Shown: piece by piece, positions 8,055 through 18,229 of the stretch
Position numbering within the stretch: the first letter of the stretch is position 1
How the letters are laid out: every line of letters begins with the position of its first letter
Assembly (NCBI GenBank): GCA_001465015.1
Contig: LNEO01000142.1
Location: forward strand, 1 to 33,663
Length of the DNA stretch: 33,663 nt
Direction: 5' to 3'
DNA from: Deltaproteobacteria bacterium Ga0077539
GTDB taxonomy: Bacteria > Myxococcota_A > Polyangia > Polyangiales > Ga0077539
Made by a program: the position numbers and the translations under genes
The notes under the pieces: generated by a model
The model's database searches: none
The model's input: the letters and a program-made list of their open reading frames with translations, nothing else
Told to the model about the DNA's origin: nothing

Positions 8055-9419
8055 TTACGTGCCAGCGATGGTCATTTCGGCGACCCTGAAGGTCGGGCTG
8101 GCGATCGAGCTCTTCATGTCCAGGTCGTCGCCGAGCAGGTCGATCGACTTGAGCAGCTTGTCGAAGTTGAGCGAGATCGTGATCTCGCTGACGGGAAAGG
8201 CGAGCTCTCCGTCCTCGATCCAATAGCCCGACGCGCCGCGGGAGAAGTCGCCGGTCACCGCGTTGAAGCCGAAGCCCATCATCTGCGTGACGTACAGCCC
8301 GCGCCTGGTCTGCTTGATGATGTCGGCCGCCGGCGTCGTGCCGGCCTGGAGCACGAAGTTGCTCGTGCCCGCGCCGGTGCCGGTCATCCCCGCAGCGGAG
8401 CCTGTGCTCTTTGCGCCGAGCTTTCGCGCGCCGTAAGTGTCGAGGAGGTACATCTCGAGCTTTCCCGCGCTGACGACCACGTTGCGTCGCGAGGGCAGGC
8501 CGTCGCCGTCGAACGGACGCGAGCCCGGTCCTCCCGCGATGAGCGGGTCGTCGACGATCGTCACGAGGGGCGATGCGACCTCGGTTCCGACGCGGTCGAT
8601 GAGGTAGCTCGAGCGGCGGTAGATCGAGTCGCCGACGACGCAACCGGCGAAGTGCCCGAGCAGCGACCGCGCGACGTCGCGCTCGAATACGACTGGATAC
8701 GCGCCGGTGGCGACCTTCTTCGCGCCGAGCATCCGCAGCGTCCTTCGCGCCGCTTCGCGGCCGACGTGCTGCTCGTCTTCGAGCTTCGCGAGGTGCCTGT
8801 GCGCCGTCCAATAGCCGGACGTGCGCTTCTTGCCGCCTTCGTCGTCGGCCACGGGAGAGACCGAGAGCGAGGCGTACGAGCCTGCGTATCCGCCGCGAAA
8901 TCCGCCGCTCGTCGCGAGGGCAAACGCCCCCGAAGCGCGGCCGAACCCGGCGCCCTCGCTGTTGGTGATCCGCGCGTCGTACTCGCGCGCTGCTTTCTCT
9001 GCGCGGAGGCTTCGCTCGACCGCTTCTCCCGCGCGCACCGCGTCGCAGGCCGGGTCGAAGAGCGCGAGCTCGCCCCAGCTCTTGGCGAGCTCTGCAGAGT
9101 CAGGGAGCCCCGAGAACGGGTCTTCTTGCGCGAGGTCGCACAGCTCGAGGGCGTCGCTCACGACGCGCGCGATGCCGTCCTTGGTGAGGTCGCTCGTGCT
9201 CGCGGTGGCGATGCGCTTTCCCTTCGCGGCGCGGACCGAGAGAGAGCGCGTACCTGCTTCTTCGACGAGCTCGACCTCGCCCAGACGAACGCGAACCGAC
9301 AGATCCTGCCCCGAGCGCGCCACGACCTTCGCTTCGGTCGCGCCGCCCTTCTCGAGGCGGGCCAAAACGTCTTCGGCGAGCCCGAGCAGCGCGTCGACTT
9401 CTTTTTGTGTGTTTGCCAT
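8055..9419 (-). CDS. pmbA: PmbA/TldE-family metallopeptidase partner protein
   Basis: A protein of 454 aa, the usual size for PmbA/TldE. In characterised systems TldD and TldE form a heterodimeric cytoplasmic protease that trims unfolded peptides and matures modified peptides such as microcin B17. TldE itself lacks the zinc motif, and none is visible here. Recognisable family regions are the N-terminal DLSVRVRLGEVELVEEAGT segment and the C-terminal GFGFNAVTGDFSRGASGYWIE segment. It sits 30 bp downstream of tldD, which fits co-translation of the two subunits. The start is ATG at 9419. Confidence 0.93.
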   Translation of the reverse strand: MANTQKEVDALLGLAEDVLARLEKGGATEAKVVARSGQDLSVRVRLGEVELVEEAGTRSLSVRAAKGKRIATASTSDLTKDGIARVVSDALELCDLAQEDPFSGLPDSAELAKSWGELALFDPACDAVRAGEAVERSLRAEKAAREYDARITNSEGAGFGRASGAFALATSGGFRGGYAGSYASLSVSPVADDEGGKKRTSGYWTAHRHLAKLEDEQHVGREAARRTLRMLGAKKVATGAYPVVFERDVARSLLGHFAGCVVGDSIYRRSSYLIDRVGTEVASPLVTIVDDPLIAGGPGSRPFDGDGLPSRRNVVVSAGKLEMYLLDTYGARKLGAKSTGSAAGMTGTGAGTSNFVLQAGTTPAADIIKQTRRGLYVTQMMGFGFNAVTGDFSRGASGYWIEDGELAFPVSEITISLNFDKLLKSIDLLGDDLDMKSSIASPTFRVAEMTIAGT

Positions 9420-9449
9420 GACTGGTGTCCCGATCCCTCAGTGTCGCGC

Positions 9450-10904
<1,455 letters not shown>

Positions 10905-11155
10905 CGTGTGTTCGTCTCCCAGCGTTCGCGCGGGCCTCGCCGGCCGCGGCTCGTGAACCCGATGGGTCTCGTACGCCCGCGAGACGCCGTCAATGGGGAG
11001 CTCACACAGACGACCAAATGATCCCATTTGATCCAACCTGAGAACTCCTTGAGATCCCGTCGATCGTCGCCGTCTCGTCCCTGGTCGCCGTCGGGATCGC
11101 TGGCCTCCCCACTTGATCGAGACAACCGAGCTTTCGTTCTTGTACAGTCGGCGCC

Positions 11156-11539
11156 ATGCACGATCAGGACAAAGCGATGCTCAAGTCTCTCGTGGCCGTT
11201 GCGTGGGCGGACGGCCGCTTCGCCGATGAAGAGCGCGAGATGCTCGACGCGCTGCTCAACGGTTTCGACGCCTCGGAAGCAGAGGCCAACGAGATCCGCG
11301 AGTACGCGAACACCCCCCGCGCGATCAGCGACATTCCCCTCACCGAGCTCTCGCTCGATGACCGAAAGCTCCTGCTCAACCACGCGGTGGTGCTGACCTT
11401 CATCGACGGCAACCAGTCCGACGAAGAGAAGGCGCTCATCGACGGCCTCACCAAGACGCTCGGCATCTGGGCCGACGAAGCGGACGAGATCGTCACGTCC
11501 GCCACCAAGCGCGCCGAGCGCCTGCTCCAGTATCGCTGA
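11156..11539 (+). CDS. TerB-like helical protein
   Basis: A protein of 127 aa resembling the TerB/DUF533 helical fold: an N-terminal helix LKSLVAVAWADGRFADEEREML and a second, similar helical motif FIDGNQSDEEKALIDGL. The paired WADG/FIDG loops followed by acidic residues are characteristic of TerB-type acidic metal-binding sites. No other ter genes (terC, terD, terZ) are present in the window, so a tellurite-resistance role should not be assumed. It is transcribed divergently from tldD across a 251-bp gap. No clear Shine-Dalgarno is seen before the ATG. Confidence 0.8.
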   Translation: MHDQDKAMLKSLVAVAWADGRFADEEREMLDALLNGFDASEAEANEIREYANTPRAISDIPLTELSLDDRKLLLNHAVVLTFIDGNQSDEEKALIDGLTKTLGIWADEADEIVTSATKRAERLLQYR

Positions 11540-11546
11540 GCGCTCA
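11537..11546. terminator. Palindrome overlapping stop codon (possible 3'-end signal)
   Basis: The 10-bp palindrome TGAGCGCTCA includes the stop codon of the TerB-like gene. The same decamer recurs at 13038-13047, again on stop codons. There is no T-tract, so a classical intrinsic terminator is not supported. It may be chance, given the GC-rich codon context. Confidence 0.2.
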
Positions 11547-11573
11547 CGGTCGTTCGCGGTATCGTCGGCCGTC

Positions 11574-13040
11574 GTGGCCCGCCTGCGCACCGCTACCCGA
11601 ACCGCACGCAGCGCACGCGCGCTGTGGATCTCATTGGCAGCGGGCCTCGTCGGCTGCACCGGCGTCGAACCGGTGAGCGTCTCGGATCGTCCGTCCCGCG
11701 ACGCGACCGGTGACAGCGCGAGCCCCTCGGACGTCTTCTCGAGTGACGCCGGCGATGGCGGGGCATCGTGCGGCGAGGAGTCGCAGCCGTGCTGCGTCGG
11801 CTCGGTCTGCAGCGGCGCGCTCGTGTGCGAAGTGACCACGTGCCGCGCGCAGCCCACGTGCGGCGCGGACGCGCAGCCGTGCTGCGTCGGCTCATCGTGT
11901 CGTTCGGGCTTCGTGTGCACCGCCGGAACGTGCCGTCCCGCGACCGCCTGCGGGCGCCTCTCGCAAGCGTGCTGCAGCGGCGCGTGCGAGAGCGGGTTGC
12001 GGTGCATCTCCGATCGCTGCGAGGCGTGCGGAGCCGTGATGCAAGCGTGCTGCGGCGGAGGCGCGTGCGGAGCGTCGCTCGCGTGCGTCGCCGATCGCTG
12101 CCAACCCTGCGGCGGCGCCGGACAGCCGTGCTGCGGCTCGGCGTGCTCGGCGGGGACCGAGTGCACCGCAGGCGTGTGTCGCGGCGTCGATCGGGACATG
12201 GACGGCTCGCCGGCGGGCGTCGACTGCGACGACGCAGACCCGCGACGAACGCCGGGGCGTCGCGAGCTGTGCGACGGGGTCGACAACAACTGCAACATGA
12301 TCGCAGACGACGACAACGCCTGCGGACTGTGGGTGCACACGGCGGCGACCGGCGTCTGGGCGGCCTTCGCGCTCGACGCGATGGCAGAGATGGGCGCCCC
12401 TTCACCGAACGCGCCCACGACGGAGATCCGCTTCGCGCTCGACATCGAGTCGCTGTCGATCGCGTACGTGTTTACAGACACAACTTTTCATGTGCTCGAC
12501 GTGCGGACCCGCCGCTGGACCGCCTCGGGAGCGCGCGACACGCTCATCGCTCAGCTCTCTGGACGAACCACGCTCGGGGCATACACGGTCCCGGCTGGGC
12601 ACGCAGGAGCCAACGCGAACCTCGAGGGAGGCGCGATCTTGACGACCACGGGAGTGCTCAGCGTCGAGTTCAACATCTCGATGCGGCGCTGGACGTTCTC
12701 GATGGAGTCCCCGGTGCCCACGGATTGGATGCCGCCCGCGAACGCGCCCATGTATTCGAGAATCCGCGCAGGCTGGCTCGATCTGAACAACGCCGAGGGG
12801 TGGGCGAGCTTCTCGCCGATGTCGCTCTGCACCACGACGGCGACCCGCGTCGGGCCGTACGCCGGGGTCATCGCCGGGAGCAACGTGCATTTCTTCGAAG
12901 CGGGGCACTGCAACCGCTTCGGGCCGCCGGTGCCCTTCGCGTCGTTTGCGCCGTTTTCTCGGCCGGGATCGCCGCCGCTCTCGAGGCTCGCGACGACGTT
13001 CTTCAACAACGGTCAGCTCGTCGTGCTCGGAACGCGCTGA
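11574..13040 (+). CDS. CC-module cysteine-rich lipoprotein with MopE-type metal-binding motif
   Basis: A protein of about 488 aa with a GTG start. The N-terminus has a basic stretch, a hydrophobic segment and LVGC, consistent with a lipoprotein signal. Five consecutive Cys modules follow (about residues 66-205). Each has the form CG-x4-CC, a third Cys a few residues on and two further Cys, for example CGGAGQPCCG. Next comes a MopE-like segment, DRDMDGSPAGVDCDDADP followed by CDGVDNNC, which in related proteins binds divalent metal. The remaining 240 residues are an unrecognised, mostly beta domain with Trp-rich segments. This is a cell-surface protein of unknown role. It converges with a second CC-module gene, with only 4 bp between them. 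Confidence 0.82.
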   Translation: MARLRTATRTARSARALWISLAAGLVGCTGVEPVSVSDRPSRDATGDSASPSDVFSSDAGDGGASCGEESQPCCVGSVCSGALVCEVTTCRAQPTCGADAQPCCVGSSCRSGFVCTAGTCRPATACGRLSQACCSGACESGLRCISDRCEACGAVMQACCGGGACGASLACVADRCQPCGGAGQPCCGSACSAGTECTAGVCRGVDRDMDGSPAGVDCDDADPRRTPGRRELCDGVDNNCNMIADDDNACGLWVHTAATGVWAAFALDAMAEMGAPSPNAPTTEIRFALDIESLSIAYVFTDTTFHVLDVRTRRWTASGARDTLIAQLSGRTTLGAYTVPAGHAGANANLEGGAILTTTGVLSVEFNISMRRWTFSMESPVPTDWMPPANAPMYSRIRAGWLDLNNAEGWASFSPMSLCTTTATRVGPYAGVIAGSNVHFFEAGHCNRFGPPVPFASFAPFSRPGSPPLSRLATTFFNNGQLVVLGTR

Positions 13041-13050
13041 GCGCTCAGCG
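13035..13050. terminator. 16-bp perfect palindrome carrying both convergent stop codons
   Basis: CGCTGAGCGCTCAGCG is a perfect inverted repeat centred between 13042 and 13043. The plus-strand TGA (13038-13040) and the minus-strand TGA (13045-13047) occupy symmetrical positions in it. It could fold into a short hairpin in either transcript and act as a shared 3' end. No T-tract follows on either side, so the terminator role is inferred only from its position. Confidence 0.35.
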
Positions 13051-14004
13051 GCAGACGCGGTCGCCAGCGCAAGCGCGCGGCGCGGTGCAGAATCCCCCAC
13101 CACAACAGCGCTCGCCGCTGCCGCCGCAGGAGTCGCAGCGCCCCGCGTTGCACTCGAGCCCTCCTCGGCACGCGGTCCCGCAGCACGCTTGCGAGAGCCC
13201 ACCGCACGCCTCGCAGCGACCTCCCCGACACTCGAGTCCAGCCTGGCACGCAGCGCCGCAGCAGGGGTCGCCGACGCCTCCACAGCTCGTGCACTGACCG
13301 GCGCCGTCGCAGACGCCGCGGCTGCACTGCGTTCCCGCCGAGGCCATGGAGAGCACGCACTCGGTGCGACCGTCGACGCAGCGCGCGACAGGGACCTGGC
13401 ACTCGCGGGCGACGCAGCGGTCTGGGTCGGGACAGCGCCCGCTCGACGCGTCGGGTCCCGGTCCGATGGGCATGGTCGTCACCGTCGGAACCACGCACGT
13501 CCCGTCGTCGCCGCACGTTTGGTCGCGCTCTTCGCAGAGGCGCAACGTCGTGCATCGCTCAGCGGGGACCGTCGTGCAACCGACCGCCGCTGCTGCGCAT
13601 CGAGCGCGAAGCACGACGCGGACCTGCTGTCCCCTCCCCTGCACAAACGCGATGCGCGCCCTTCGTTGCACGGTCGTCATCGCCCCTGCCGACACCGAGA
13701 GCTCGAGCTCGACGCCCTCGCCCGGCGCGTCGCGCGACGGAAGCACGGCAAACGTCCCGAGATCCGCCACCCCGTCCGCGAGACGAACCGCAGGTCGAGC
13801 GACGGAGAACGAGTCCCTCTGCGCGCCGCCGATCGACGGCGCCATCACCGATCCCGCGCGGCGCACGCGCGCGGTGAGCTGCAGCGTCGATCCTGGCAGG
13901 TCCGTGGACACCGACACCACGACGTACGTCGCCGACGCGCTGCACGATTCGAGCAGCGCGAATGCAGCGAAGCTCGCGATGTGCTCGCGCCGATAGCCGC
14001 GCAC
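13045..14004 (-). CDS. CC-module cysteine-rich exported protein
   Basis: A protein of about 319 aa. The start is placed at a GTG (14004), five bases after the stop of the zinc-ribbon gene; the larger open frame upstream overlaps that gene and is spurious. The N-terminus has a weak signal-like segment (IASFAAFALLESC), possibly a lipoprotein signal although the lipobox is not typical. Residues about 25-135 look beta-rich. The C-terminal half holds scattered cysteines and then three CC modules (CGGVGDPCCG, CGGLSQACCG, CGGSGERCCG) matching those of the convergent gene at 11574. Function unknown; predicted extracytoplasmic and disulfide-rich. It probably shares an operon with the zinc-ribbon protein. 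Confidence 0.78.
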   Translation of the reverse strand: MRGYRREHIASFAAFALLESCSASATYVVVSVSTDLPGSTLQLTARVRRAGSVMAPSIGGAQRDSFSVARPAVRLADGVADLGTFAVLPSRDAPGEGVELELSVSAGAMTTVQRRARIAFVQGRGQQVRVVLRARCAAAAVGCTTVPAERCTTLRLCEERDQTCGDDGTCVVPTVTTMPIGPGPDASSGRCPDPDRCVARECQVPVARCVDGRTECVLSMASAGTQCSRGVCDGAGQCTSCGGVGDPCCGAACQAGLECRGGRCEACGGLSQACCGTACRGGLECNAGRCDSCGGSGERCCGGGFCTAPRACAGDRVCR

Positions 14005-14009
14005 GACGA

Positions 14010-14435
14010 TCAGACGAATTCGTTGAGCGGCGGCGCCCCGTAGCGGGGTGCCGCGGCGCCGTAGAGCGCGACGACTCCGGCGTCGTCCGGCGTGACCGGG
14101 GATGCGTCGGGCGTCGCGCTGCCGCCGTCGTCGGTGCTGACCGGCGAGCCGGCGTCCGAATCGACACCTCCACCCGTGCTCGGGCCCTCTCCGCCAGAGC
14201 TGCTCGAGCCGCCCTGCGTCACGGTTCCGCCAGCGCTGCTGTTGCTCCCGCCGCCGCACGCAGTCGCGGTCACAGCGAGTCCAAACGCCACGAGCGCTGC
14301 TCGGGTCAAGCGCGCTTGCGGGAGCGCAGGGGCGGGAGCAGCGCTCACCGAAGCGCCGCAGAACGGGCACGCGCTCTCGGAAGCCCGAACGTGCCTGCCG
14401 CATTCGCGGCACGGCTGGAGGTGTTTGTGACTCAT
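14010..14435 (-). CDS. Zinc-ribbon protein with a single membrane/lipobox segment
   Basis: A protein of 141 aa. Its ATG at 14435 is preceded by GGGAGA. The N-terminus has two Cys pairs (CRECG and CPFCG, residues about 9-26) forming a zinc ribbon. A hydrophobic helix follows (residues about 43-60, LTRAALVAFGLAVTATAC), then a Gly/Ser/Asp-rich extracytoplasmic tail. The helix ends in a lipobox-like ATAC followed by GGGS, so the protein may be lipidated despite the ribbon in front, or it may be a type II membrane protein. No enzymatic function is evident. It is directly followed by the CC-module gene. Confidence 0.75.
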   Translation of the reverse strand: MSHKHLQPCRECGRHVRASESACPFCGASVSAAPAPALPQARLTRAALVAFGLAVTATACGGGSNSSAGGTVTQGGSSSSGGEGPSTGGGVDSDAGSPVSTDDGGSATPDASPVTPDDAGVVALYGAAAPRYGAPPLNEFV

Positions 14436-14763
14436 CGTTTCTCCCAGGGGATTTTGCAGCGTTTGGTGCGGTACGGGCCCGCGAAGACGCCCCGCGCGGC
14501 CGACGAAACGGAGTGTAGCGTGCCTCGAACAGGCCCCGAAAGCGACGATGACAACGCTCGCCGAGCCAGAGGCTCGCAGAAGCCTATCTCATCGCCTGTC
14601 GATTCGATCTGCTCGTGAAGACCACCGGCCTTCTCGATCGTGGCGCTCGACGATCGAGAAATCTGCTCTTCTCCATGGGCACGTCGGCGTCTTCGGCCCC
14701 CGGGGGAGTATTCGACCACGAGGCGCGCGAACAGGGGCTCGCTCGCTGGCGCGATCGTCCCTC
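14436..14763. other. Intergenic region, nothing recognised
   Basis: This 328-bp gap lies between the end of the beta-propeller-like gene and the start of the zinc-ribbon gene, both on the minus strand. It should contain the promoter of the zinc-ribbon gene. The open frames crossing it have Arg/Ser-rich shadow composition. I see no RNA gene, repeat or clear promoter. Confidence 0.5.
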
Positions 14764-15972
14764 TCACCGCTTGGCGCGCGTGCTCTTCGCTGCAGGCTTC
14801 TTCGCGGGGCTCTTCGCGTCGGGCCCGCCCAACCCAGCGCCGTCGAGCTCGAACCGCAGCAGGACGACCCGCTCGGTGAAAGCACCCATCGGAGAACTCA
14901 CACGCAGCGCCGCCGTGCGCCCCGCCACGGCCAGCAAGCCCAGCGTCACCTTCGCACCGAGCTTGGGCGGAGCGCGGACGAGCACGTCTTCCACGAAGGG
15001 TTCTCGAAGGGATGCGCGCACCAGCTCGTGCGGTCCGCTCGCAAGCAGCGCGTCTTCGTCGACGAAGGCCACGCCGGTGAGCGCGTTGTGGGTTCCCAGT
15101 CCGGTGCCCGCGCCTGTGGCCCACGTCACCATTCCGGGCGCGTGGGGGACGCCCTTCCGCAAAACGTCACGCACGGACGCTAGAGCCCCGTCGAGCGTCT
15201 GCTGATCATGGCGCGAGCGCGCCTTTTCGCGACGCGCTTCGAGCGTCTTCAGCAGCGGTCGCAGCCGGTCCGCGGTCCCTCTGTCGAGGCTCGCCTGCGC
15301 GGGGAGCGCTGCGCTCGCGCCAGGGAGGCTCCCGAGCGCGACCACCAGGGGTCTGCAGCCCGCTGCGAACCGCGTCGCGCTCGCGGCGACGGTGTCCACT
15401 CCCGAGGGCAGCGCGAGGACGGGACTGACTGCGCCCGTGCGAAGGTCCGCGGTGAACACCGCTCCCGGGCTCCACTCGGCGCACACCAGAGAGCTCGGTC
15501 CGGCGGGCGACACGTGGCGGCCCTCGAACGGGCGCGGCACATCGTCGAGGCGGCGCCCGTCGCGATCGAGCACGACGATGGGCTCTTTGCCGTTGAACCA
15601 GGGCGACACGATCCCGAGTCGGGAGCTGTCGCGCGTCCAGTACACCTCGCCGAACTGCGTCTTCAAGCCCTCGACCTCGCCCAGCTTCCTGCACCCGGGC
15701 AGCTCGTACACGAGCACGCGGTACTCGTACGCCCACACAGCCAGGCGCGTGCCGTCGGGCGAGAGCTTCGCGTCGAAGAGACCCTTCGGAAAATGGACCG
15801 ACTCGACGACCTCGCCGGTCACGACGTCGCGCAGCTCGAGTTCGAGGCTCTGCGCTGCGAGGACGCGCGCGCCGTCGTGCGAAAGCGCGTGGAATCGCTG
15901 GCACTCCGAGAGCACGCTCACGGAGGGCGCCACGTCGATGAGGTCCGCCGTCGGTGGGCGCTTATCGGTCAT
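14764..15972 (-). CDS. WD40/beta-propeller-like protein
   Basis: A protein of about 402 aa with the start placed at an ATG (15972, MTDKRPPTADL). No signal peptide is visible, so it is probably cytoplasmic. Residues about 20-150 contain repeated propeller-type blades (ALSHDGARVLAAQSLELELRD, AKLSPDGTRLAVW, WTRDSSRLGIVSPW), each with the S-x-DG/DS turn followed by an LAVW-like strand, as in WD40-like repeats. A charged helical segment (KTLEARREKARSRHDQQ) interrupts the fold near residue 245, and the C-terminus is a Lys/Ala/Pro tail. No catalytic motif. Role unknown, perhaps a scaffold. Confidence 0.75.
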   Translation of the reverse strand: MTDKRPPTADLIDVAPSVSVLSECQRFHALSHDGARVLAAQSLELELRDVVTGEVVESVHFPKGLFDAKLSPDGTRLAVWAYEYRVLVYELPGCRKLGEVEGLKTQFGEVYWTRDSSRLGIVSPWFNGKEPIVVLDRDGRRLDDVPRPFEGRHVSPAGPSSLVCAEWSPGAVFTADLRTGAVSPVLALPSGVDTVAASATRFAAGCRPLVVALGSLPGASAALPAQASLDRGTADRLRPLLKTLEARREKARSRHDQQTLDGALASVRDVLRKGVPHAPGMVTWATGAGTGLGTHNALTGVAFVDEDALLASGPHELVRASLREPFVEDVLVRAPPKLGAKVTLGLLAVAGRTAALRVSSPMGAFTERVVLLRFELDGAGLGGPDAKSPAKKPAAKSTRAKR

Positions 15973-16124
15973 GCGTCGGTGTACCGCGCAATCACGGACG
16001 ACTGCCAGCGACCCGCTTCGGGCGCTGTCGTGATGCCCGAAGAGCACCTGTGGATTCCCGAAGAGACAACGCCCACAGCCGTTCGTAAACGCGATGCGCC
16101 CGCGACGCGTGAGAGACTCGCGCG

Positions 16125-16919
16125 ATGGGTCTCCTTGATTCCATCAAAGCCTGGCTCAGTCCGACTCCCGCCGAAGAGCTCGGCACGCCGATTCAGCGAC
16201 TGTCCAACGCCCTGTTACTCACGTCGATGAACGACCAGGACGGGTTCGTGCTTTGCGCGAACGAAGCGCAGATGTTCATGTCGTTCTTTCGCGATGGCGT
16301 GTTCACCGAGTCGCTGGATCTGTCCGCGAAGCTCGCCCTGGCGACGCAGGCGCGCCTGTTGGAGATGGTCGGCTTCGATGAGCATCGACCGCAGGAAGAA
16401 CGCCTGTTCCTACACCTGGGCGAAGGGCGAGTTGAACCGTTCGTCGCGTGGATTCGCACGAACGCGATGGGCGAGCGGTTGACGATGGCGCACTACAAAA
16501 ACGACGCGGGGGAGCGCGTGCTCGATCAGCGGCCTTTCTTCGAGGAGCTGGCGCGTGGCCGACGTGCGTACGTGGCCAAGGACTTCGAGGGCGCACTTCG
16601 CTCGACCGCGATCGCGCTCACCCTGACGGATACCGATCGCTACTTGCTGAGTTTCGCGCTCGGCGCGAAGCTCTCGGCGCTCATTGCGCTTGGCGCGGCG
16701 CCGTTGAGCGAGGAAGCGTTCGTGCTGCAGTCCATCGAGGCTGCGTTGGGGGCTCGTCACCCGGTCACGCTTCGGGTGAAGGCGGAGCTTGCAGCTGAGC
16801 GCCTGAAGTTTGCTCAGCGCGAAGAAGCGCTTCACCTCTGGCGGTCCGTGCGCGAGCCCTTCTGTGTGATCTTCGGCGAAGACGACCCGATCGGCGCAGC
16901 GCTCGATGCGCTGCTGTGA
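16125..16919 (+). CDS. Protein of unknown function
   Basis: A protein of 264 aa with an ATG start, divergent from the propeller-like gene across 152 bp. No signal peptide or membrane segment is visible; it is probably cytoplasmic. The N-terminal half (GFVLCANEAQMFMSFFRDG) is mixed alpha/beta. The second half is Ala/Leu/Glu-rich and helical and could be TPR-like (ARGRRAYVAKDFEGALRSTA). Codon use has the normal G/C third-position bias, so it is likely a real gene. I recognise no family. Confidence 0.72.
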   Translation: MGLLDSIKAWLSPTPAEELGTPIQRLSNALLLTSMNDQDGFVLCANEAQMFMSFFRDGVFTESLDLSAKLALATQARLLEMVGFDEHRPQEERLFLHLGEGRVEPFVAWIRTNAMGERLTMAHYKNDAGERVLDQRPFFEELARGRRAYVAKDFEGALRSTAIALTLTDTDRYLLSFALGAKLSALIALGAAPLSEEAFVLQSIEAALGARHPVTLRVKAELAAERLKFAQREEALHLWRSVREPFCVIFGEDDPIGAALDALL

Positions 16920-17199
16920 GCGCGCTCGTCGTGCGCCGGCATCGTGAGCCACTGCACCGCACGGACCGACCGTAGAGTGACCGGCCAGCATCGCCTTGCA
17001 GCTGCGGTGCATCCCGTCGAGCATGCAGCCCTTCAGCGGGCGGCCTTGGGCGCAGAAAGCGCGCGTCGGCGTAGCGGGCTGCGCCCTCGAGCGCAGCTGA
17101 CAACCGAGTCTGCCAGCGCGCGTTGGCGCTTGTCGTGGCGACTGCACGCGGCGCTCTCCCGCTGACCGCGCGGTATCGCTCTTGCTCCGCGCATCGCTC
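16920..17199. other. Intergenic region, nothing certain
   Basis: This 280-bp stretch lies between two plus-strand genes and should contain the promoter of the downstream lipoprotein. A minus-strand frame here has an unusual regular Cys spacing (CAQGRPLKGCMLDG) but has no plausible start or stop within the gap. No RNA or repeat recognised. Confidence 0.4.
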
Positions 17200-18228
17200 A
17201 TGAACCCTGTACGTACCGCTTCTCGGGGATTCGCTGTGACCGTCGCGCTGGCGGGTGCGCTCTGCGCGGGCTGCCCCGCGCCCGCGACGCCTGATGGCGG
17301 CGACGCCGCGACGGACGCCACGGTGTCGCCCGACGCGAGCGCGGACGGCGGCGTCGACCCCCGCGACATCGCCCGGCTCACCCGCGCGTGCGCCACGCTG
17401 CTCTCGTGCAGCGAAGAGCCCTCCAACTCGCGCGTCGGCTCGTGCGTGGACGTGCTTCGACTGCTCGCCGACACATCACTGTCGTTCGTGAATCCGCAGG
17501 TTGTGTCAGGGTATTTGCGGCTCGTTAGCTGCGCGGACACGGCGGCGGACTGCCGCTCGTTTCGGCGGTGCGTCGCGCTCGACCACGGCGCCGCGTGGTG
17601 CAGCGCGCACGCGGGCCACCGCTGCGACGGCACCACCGTGGTCGACTGCGCCACGAGCGGAACACCGACCTGGGCCACCGCCGCGTTCGACTGCGCGACG
17701 GTCGGACAACAGTGCCGCGAGACCGCCAACGACGCGCTCTGCACGACGGGCGTCGCGTGCACGGCGAACGAAGAGCGCTGCGACGGCGATCGCCTGCTGC
17801 GCTGTCGCACGGGATCGTTTCAGAGCTCGACCGAGTGCGGCCAGTGGCCCGGCGGAGGGGCGTGCCTGTCGGTCTCGGTCGACGGCGGCGTGACCACCGC
17901 GCGATGCGCGCCGGGCCCCGCCGGTCGACCGTTGTGCACCGGCGCGAGCCCGTACTGCGTGGGCGATCGCCTGCGCGGATGCCTCGAAGTGGGCCTGCCC
18001 GAGATCGAGTTCGACTGCGCGGCGTCTGGCGCGCGGTGCGAGCGGCCCGACGGCGGCACCGCGCGGTGCGCGCCGGCTGTGTCCGAGTGCGGCGCGGGCG
18101 TTCCGGACCGGTGCGAGGGGGCGACGCTCATGACGTGCGTCGACGGGCGTTGGCGCGCGATTCCGTGCGCTTCGGTGTGGCGCAGCCGGTGCGCGGTGGT
18201 CGGGACGACCGCGCGTTGCACGGACTGA
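17200..18228 (+). CDS. Cysteine-rich lipoprotein of unknown function
   Basis: A protein of about 342 aa. The ATG at 17200 is chosen over an in-frame TTG 18 nt upstream because it directly begins a clean lipoprotein signal (MNPVRTASRGF, then LCAGC with lipid Cys). An Ala/Asp/Gly linker rich in DGGDA follows. The mature part carries about 25 cysteines in repeated segments of the type C-DG-x-x-x-x-x-C and RCDGDRLLRC/YCVGDRLRGC, suggesting a series of small disulfide-bonded modules. These differ from the CC modules at 11574 and 13045. Function unknown; probably at the cell surface. A 12-bp palindrome (GATCGCGCGATC, 18232-18243) follows the stop. Confidence 0.8.
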   Translation: MNPVRTASRGFAVTVALAGALCAGCPAPATPDGGDAATDATVSPDASADGGVDPRDIARLTRACATLLSCSEEPSNSRVGSCVDVLRLLADTSLSFVNPQVVSGYLRLVSCADTAADCRSFRRCVALDHGAAWCSAHAGHRCDGTTVVDCATSGTPTWATAAFDCATVGQQCRETANDALCTTGVACTANEERCDGDRLLRCRTGSFQSSTECGQWPGGGACLSVSVDGGVTTARCAPGPAGRPLCTGASPYCVGDRLRGCLEVGLPEIEFDCAASGARCERPDGGTARCAPAVSECGAGVPDRCEGATLMTCVDGRWRAIPCASVWRSRCAVVGTTARCTD

Positions 18229-18229
18229 T

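Noticed and set aside
5929..8226. Long plus-strand open frame opposite the uridine kinase fusion
   Set aside because: Shadow composition with no motif; the minus-strand gene has a P-loop and a phosphate-binding cassette.
16765..17103. Minus-strand frame with regular Cys spacing in the gap before 17200
   Set aside because: It overlaps the real gene at 16125-16919, has no credible start or stop within the gap, and matches no family I know.
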